36,214 bases of DNA from an uncultured Bacteroidales bacterium (lineage in GTDB: Bacteria; Bacteroidota; Bacteroidia; Bacteroidales; F082). Below are positions 32,342-36,214 of the stretch, in pieces. Position 1 is the first letter of the stretch. Each line of letters opens with the position of its first letter. The notes under the pieces are model-generated. The model worked only from the letters and a program-made list of their open reading frames with translations, was not told where the DNA came from and ran no database searches. The position numbers and the translations under genes were made by a program. The stretch covers positions 1 through 36,214 of the forward strand of contig CAJOEZ010000032.1 in the NCBI GenBank assembly GCA_905233685.1, read 5' to 3'.

Positions 32342-33424
32342 TCATTCGGCTTTCACTTTCCGCTTCGACAACTTCGTCACCCGATCAGCGAAGTCAGTCA
32401 GCACATTCATGTAATTGACATACGCGTCATACGGTGAGGCGTAATGGTTGAAGTACTTATGCACCACGCCGTCGGAGAGCCACTTCGTACACATGTAATA
32501 GAAATGGTCGGAGGTCTGGAGCAGCGTCCAGTCTTGCTGCAATTCCTCGTCCTTGATGCGGTGCACCTTGGCATTCAAGTCGTACAAGGCACGATAGGCA
32601 TCGTCCTGCAAAGGATTGCCGAGCCAGGCCGTAAGGTCGCGCTCCTCATCGCTCCACGACAGCACATTGGGCACATTGACGGCACTCACTGGCTGCAAGG
32701 TCTTGGCCAGCTCCTGAGGCGTGGCAAACTTGAACTTACTGCCTTTCAAAATGGCCTCGGGCAGGCGCTCCATGAAGTCGAAAATGCCCGTTTCCGCTTT
32801 CTGGTGCTCGCCGAAGGTCTCATAGTCCATGAAGATGTTGACCACTTCCTCGTCCTCCGGCAAGGCGTTGAGCCAGCTCACAAAGTCCTCTGTGCGGAAA
32901 CCATCCTGCACGAAGCGGAAGGCAATCTCATCGCTGAACTTAAAGTTGCGCAGCAGCACCTTCAGCTTCGGGTTGATGGCGTTGGCATACATATAGTTGG
33001 GACTCTTCCAGCCCAAGATGTGCTTTGCGCCTTCGGTGAGCATAAGATTATAGCCCATGTCGGCCACGGCAGCCCCGATTTCGTCGCTGTATATCAACTC
33101 CGTGTTGCGGAAAGTCTTGGGAGTGACACCAAACACTTCCTTCATCTTGTGCTTGTGGGCCGTCACCTGACGTTTGAACTCGTCGGGATTGTTCAATGAA
33201 GCCAACGAGTGGGCGTAGGTCTCGGAAAGCACCTCCACCTTGCCCGTCGCGACCAATTTCTGGAAACTTTCAAGCACATCGGGCGCGAATTGCTCCATCT
33301 GCTCAATGACAACACCAGAGAACGAAAACGCGAATTTCACCTTGTCGCCAAACTTCTCGATTTGACGCATCAACAGCTCGTTCATGGGCAGGTAGCACTT
33401 CTCCGCCACACGCCTCATAATCAT
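32342..33424 (-). CDS. GH57 alpha-amylase/glucanotransferase, N-terminus lost by frameshift
   Basis: 360 residues from the first available ATG. The sequence MRRVAEKCYLPMNELLMRQI and VLSETYAHSLASL matches GH57 enzymes from about residue 40 of the family onward. The nucleophile region is FRNTELIYSDEIG and the acid region is FMDYETFGEHQ; AHSLASLNN and WSDEERDLTAWLGN also match. The family's first conserved block with HQP is absent. Upstream, MSKSICFYFQ (from the ATG at 33497) lies in another frame, and IGKKHYYYDDYSNR in this one, so about 14 codons with HQPFR are missing between them. The enzyme would act on alpha-1,4 glucan in the cytoplasm; without the first block it is probably inactive. Confidence 0.82.
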   Translation of the reverse strand: MIMRRVAEKCYLPMNELLMRQIEKFGDKVKFAFSFSGVVIEQMEQFAPDVLESFQKLVATGKVEVLSETYAHSLASLNNPDEFKRQVTAHKHKMKEVFGVTPKTFRNTELIYSDEIGAAVADMGYNLMLTEGAKHILGWKSPNYMYANAINPKLKVLLRNFKFSDEIAFRFVQDGFRTEDFVSWLNALPEDEEVVNIFMDYETFGEHQKAETGIFDFMERLPEAILKGSKFKFATPQELAKTLQPVSAVNVPNVLSWSDEERDLTAWLGNPLQDDAYRALYDLNAKVHRIKDEELQQDWTLLQTSDHFYYMCTKWLSDGVVHKYFNHYASPYDAYVNYMNVLTDFADRVTKLSKRKVKAE

Positions 33425-33497
33425 GCGGTTGCTGTAGTCGTCATAGTAATAATGTTTCTTCCCGATCTTGGAAATAGAAACAGATTGATTTGCTCAT
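33425..33497 (-). pseudogene. Disrupted 5' end of the GH57 gene
   Basis: ATG at 33497-33495 begins the expected family start MSKSICFYFQ; after CAA the next bases are GATCGGGAAG, where the frame of the downstream GH57 sequence is +1. The natural junction would read FQ, a HQPFR-containing segment, then IGKKHYYYDDY. The ATG also lies 26 nt after the stop of the GT4 gene, fitting an operon start. Confidence 0.72.
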
Positions 33498-33523
33498 ATT
33501 GTATGTTTTTTATTATTCGACAA

Positions 33524-34810
33524 TTAAACTACCGACTCATAAACTGCCTTAATCTTTTTGGCGGCGGCTTCCCACTTGAGGCTGTCCACCTCGTCCTTGC
33601 CTTCGTCCTTGAAGCAGTTAGCCAAGGGCTTGTAGTGGCAGAGACCGTAAATAGCATCGGCCAAACCGTTGATGTCCCAGAAATCAACCTTCAAAGCGTG
33701 CTTCACCACCTCGGAAACGCCCGACTGCTTGCTGATGACCACCGGCACGTTGAGGCGCATGGCCTCCAACGGAACGATACCAAAAGGCTCTGATATTGAA
33801 GGCATTACAAACACATCGGTCATGGCGAACATCTGGTCGACGGCATCGCCTTTCAGGAAGCCCGTGAAATGGAAGCAATTGCCCATGCCAAGTTGCGCCA
33901 CGCGGCGAATCATACCTTCCAGCATGTCGCCAGTGCCTGCCATCACGAAATGGATGCTCGGGTCGACTTGATGAATCTTGTAGGCTGCCTCGATAAAGTA
34001 CTCAGGGCCTTTCTGATAAGTGATTCTTCCGAGGAAGGTCACCACTTTCGCATCCAAACCACTGCGCTCATACTCCGACTTGGGTTTGTCGTTGGGTTCA
34101 ACAGCGTTGTGTACCGTCACGACCTTGTTCGGGTCAATGCCGTATTTGTTGATGACGATATTTCGTGTCAGGTTGCTCACTGTAATGACACGGTCGGCGG
34201 CTTCCATGCCCCTGCGCTCGATGGCATACACATCCCTGTTGATGTTCTCTCCAGAACGGTCGAACTCTGTGGCGTGCATGTGTACCACAAGCGGTTTGCC
34301 CGTGGTTTCTTTTGCCGCAATACCAGCAGAATAAGTCAGCCAGTCGTGGGCGTGGATGACATCGAAATCATATTTCGTAGCTATTGACGAGCCTATCAAG
34401 GCATAACGCGCCACTTCCTCCATCAGGTTCATGCCGTATTTTCCCGAAAACTGGTAATTGCGAGCAAACACCGAGCCGCTACGGTTGAAGTTTTCCACCA
34501 CATGGCGGTCGCGTTCCAGCACATTCGCGAAATCCTCTGGACCGACATACGGGATGATGTTAGAGCCAATTTCCATATACTGCACGCGCTCCCAATAACT
34601 TCTGTCTTTCTCGTGGTCGATGTCGATGGTCACGTCGCTGGCATTGAGCAGACGCACATTGGTCTCGTCCTCGTCGCCGTAGGCACGCGGCACCACGAAA
34701 AGCACGTCCACATCGTTCTTGGCCAAGCCTTTGGTCATACCGAAGCAAGCCGTTCCGAGGCCGCCGGTAATATGGGGCGGGAACTCCCACCCAAACATCA
34801 GGACTCTCAT
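33524..34810 (-). CDS. Family 4 glycosyltransferase, probable glycogen synthase
   Basis: 428 residues. The N-terminal Rossmann domain carries GWEFPPHITGGLGTACFGM (the GGLG loop of glycosyl acceptor/donor binding), DVIHAHDWLTYSAGIAA and VVHMHATEFDRSGE. The C-terminal domain has VVTFLGRITYQKGPEYF and MPSISEPFGIVPLEAM with the ExxE donor motif. This is the archaeal/bacterial GT4 type that in glycogen clusters makes the alpha-1,4 chain. It overlaps the debranching gene as ATGA and precedes the GH57 gene. With the GT3-like domain of the fusion protein, the cluster would hold two different synthase types. Confidence 0.88.
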   Translation of the reverse strand: MRVLMFGWEFPPHITGGLGTACFGMTKGLAKNDVDVLFVVPRAYGDEDETNVRLLNASDVTIDIDHEKDRSYWERVQYMEIGSNIIPYVGPEDFANVLERDRHVVENFNRSGSVFARNYQFSGKYGMNLMEEVARYALIGSSIATKYDFDVIHAHDWLTYSAGIAAKETTGKPLVVHMHATEFDRSGENINRDVYAIERRGMEAADRVITVSNLTRNIVINKYGIDPNKVVTVHNAVEPNDKPKSEYERSGLDAKVVTFLGRITYQKGPEYFIEAAYKIHQVDPSIHFVMAGTGDMLEGMIRRVAQLGMGNCFHFTGFLKGDAVDQMFAMTDVFVMPSISEPFGIVPLEAMRLNVPVVISKQSGVSEVVKHALKVDFWDINGLADAIYGLCHYKPLANCFKDEGKDEVDSLKWEAAAKKIKAVYESVV

Positions 34811-36214
34811 TTTGAGCCTCCTTTCTTATTTAATTCTTCAATCAGGTAATGCAGGTAAAGCAAGGCACCCACACTCGTCGATTGCGAGATGCAACCACGC
34901 GCTTCATGAGGTGGATTGCCGTCGTAAATCTCTGAAATTGTTCCAATTCCGTTATCTTTGATAGCATTTTCAAAGTCCTTGTACAAATCTTCAAGATAAG
35001 GCAACGAAGTCTTCCCGAACAATTTCACTGACAAATCGGCGTAAAACATGATTAACCAAGGAAATGCCGTACCATTATGGTAAGCACGTTCACGCTCGCT
35101 ATGGTTGCCGATACTAATACCCTTATAACCTTCGTCATTAGGCGAAAGTGATCGTATACCTCTGGTAGTCAGCAACTCGGAATGAGCGATGTCGAAAGCG
35201 CGTTTCTGCATGGTTTCCGTCATCGGAGTATAGGGCAAAGCCGCCGCAATCATCATGTTGGGACGCACCTGCGTGTTTTTCTCGTTGCTGTTCACATAGT
35301 CATAGAAGCTGTTGGTCACCTTATTAATAAAGGTGTCGGCAAACGAGGCTTTCACCTTGTCGGCCAGAGCCTGCCATTGCTGAAGCAGCTTACTCTTCGG
35401 TTCGGCTTCCTTCAGCAATTCCACGGCATAACACAAAGCATTATACCACAAAGCGTTGACTTCAATTGCCAATCCTGTTCTCGGTGTCCAAGGTCTGCCT
35501 TGTGCGAAAACGTTCATCCAAGTCAGGGCCAAGTCGCGATTACCGGCATAGAGCAAGCCGTTGTCCAAAATATGAACATTGAATTCCGCTCCCTCAATGA
35601 AGCTCTCCAAGATGGTCGTCAGCGGTTTCTTGTATTTCTTCCAAATGTCCTTCTTGTCCTTGCCGAGCATCTTCTCGTAGAGTTGCAGCACATAGAAGAA
35701 CCACAACGGCGAGTCTACTGCCGTGAAATACAGACTCTTTTGATAGTAACGGTGTGGGAAGAACGGGCCTTGCATCCTCGAAATAAGATAATCGAGAGCC
35801 GCCGTAAAGGTCTTTTCGTCGCCTTGCGCCAAAGCGACACCTGGCAAAGCAAGGAAAGTGTCGCGGCTGCAACTTCCAAACCACGGGAAACCTGCCCAAA
35901 GGCGTGTGCCTTTTTCATCGTGAATGATGAATTGGTCAGCGGCCTTTACAAGACATTCCTCATAGCTATGCTGGGGCAGCAGTCTCTTCACCTCCGCCTC
36001 GCACTGACGTTTGATGGCTGCAGGGTTCTGTTCCTCCAAACTGACCGAAAGAATCACCGTGTCGCCTTGTTTCATCTGCAACTCAAAGAAACCAGGAACA
36101 AACTGATCCTCTGCGGCATCGTAACCGCGTTCCTGCTCGCGGATGTAGAACATGTTGTAATACCAATGCGGCACATGCGTGTATTCGGCCGCACGCGAAA
36201 ACTGCAAATAGAGC
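34807..36214 (-). CDS. Glycogen debranching enzyme, GH133 amylo-alpha-1,6-glucosidase domain (5' partial)
   Basis: The frame is open to the window edge, so the N-terminus lies outside; about 469 residues are visible. WAGFPWFGSCSRDTFLALPG is the conserved start of the alpha/alpha-barrel, followed by DNGLLYAGNRDLALTWMN, NALWYNALCYAVELL, LSPNDEGYKGISIGNHSERE and AYHNGTAFPWLIMFY, all typical of GDE_C (GH133). It removes alpha-1,6 branches of glycogen. It overlaps the GT4 gene by 4 nt. The promoter of the operon is upstream of the window. Confidence 0.9.
   Translation of the reverse strand, partial: LYLQFSRAAEYTHVPHWYYNMFYIREQERGYDAAEDQFVPGFFELQMKQGDTVILSVSLEEQNPAAIKRQCEAEVKRLLPQHSYEECLVKAADQFIIHDEKGTRLWAGFPWFGSCSRDTFLALPGVALAQGDEKTFTAALDYLISRMQGPFFPHRYYQKSLYFTAVDSPLWFFYVLQLYEKMLGKDKKDIWKKYKKPLTTILESFIEGAEFNVHILDNGLLYAGNRDLALTWMNVFAQGRPWTPRTGLAIEVNALWYNALCYAVELLKEAEPKSKLLQQWQALADKVKASFADTFINKVTNSFYDYVNSNEKNTQVRPNMMIAAALPYTPMTETMQKRAFDIAHSELLTTRGIRSLSPNDEGYKGISIGNHSERERAYHNGTAFPWLIMFYADLSVKLFGKTSLPYLEDLYKDFENAIKDNGIGTISEIYDGNPPHEARGCISQSTSVGALLYLHYLIEELNKKGGSK

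Overview
The window comes from a member of the phylum Bacteroidota, most likely an uncultured Bacteroidales. The evidence is a type IX secretion sorting domain on the first gene, many promoter -7 boxes of the form TAnnTTTG, almost no Shine-Dalgarno sites, a GWxTD-type protein, a DUF2807 lipoprotein, an rSAM/lipoprotein pair, and a glycogen cluster with a synthase-phosphorylase fusion. The standard code is used, and TGA is a normal stop. Almost everything is on the minus strand; the plus-strand genes are the first CDS, aroQ and two tRNA-Ser genes. No stretch of 300 bases lacks a gene.

Layout. 1-2976: C-terminal part of a large secreted repeat protein. 3053-4616: divergent aldo/keto reductase and aroQ, each with its own promoter. 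4608-7987: envelope operon of a GWxTD protein, a lipid A-type acyltransferase and a GT2 glycosyltransferase. 8105-8285: tRNA-Ser(TGA) and tRNA-Ser(CGA), followed by an AT-rich islet of two unknown genes (8359-9918). 10090-16526: a DUF2807 lipoprotein, then an ABC-transport operon (ATPase, membrane protein, GntR/YtrA-type regulator, NatA-like ATPase, NatB-like permease) that ends in a peptidase M28 fused to an outer-membrane barrel. 16648-18571: a radical SAM/SPASM enzyme with three small lipoproteins that all carry a YGxP motif next to the lipidated cysteine. 18579-21163: a membrane protein cut by an in-frame TGA, a CotH-like secreted protein and a small membrane protein. 21256-23518: an ADP-forming acetate-CoA ligase, broken by a frameshift and carrying a ParB-like domain inserted before its ATP-grasp domain. 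23687-25886: a small HTH protein and a membrane-anchored TPR protein. 26003-27972: NUDIX hydrolase, SPFH protein and NfeD protein. 28051-36214: glycogen metabolism operon (debranching enzyme, GT4 synthase, GH57, synthase-phosphorylase fusion).

Most noteworthy are the rSAM/lipoprotein system, with its promoter and overlapping inverted repeat; the ParB-like insertion in an acyl-CoA synthetase; two genes (acetate-CoA ligase and GH57) that appear to have lost similar segments of about 14 codons with the same frame shift; a peptidase-barrel fusion; and three different families of intergenic palindromes. All family names are from motif recognition and memory; no database search was run.
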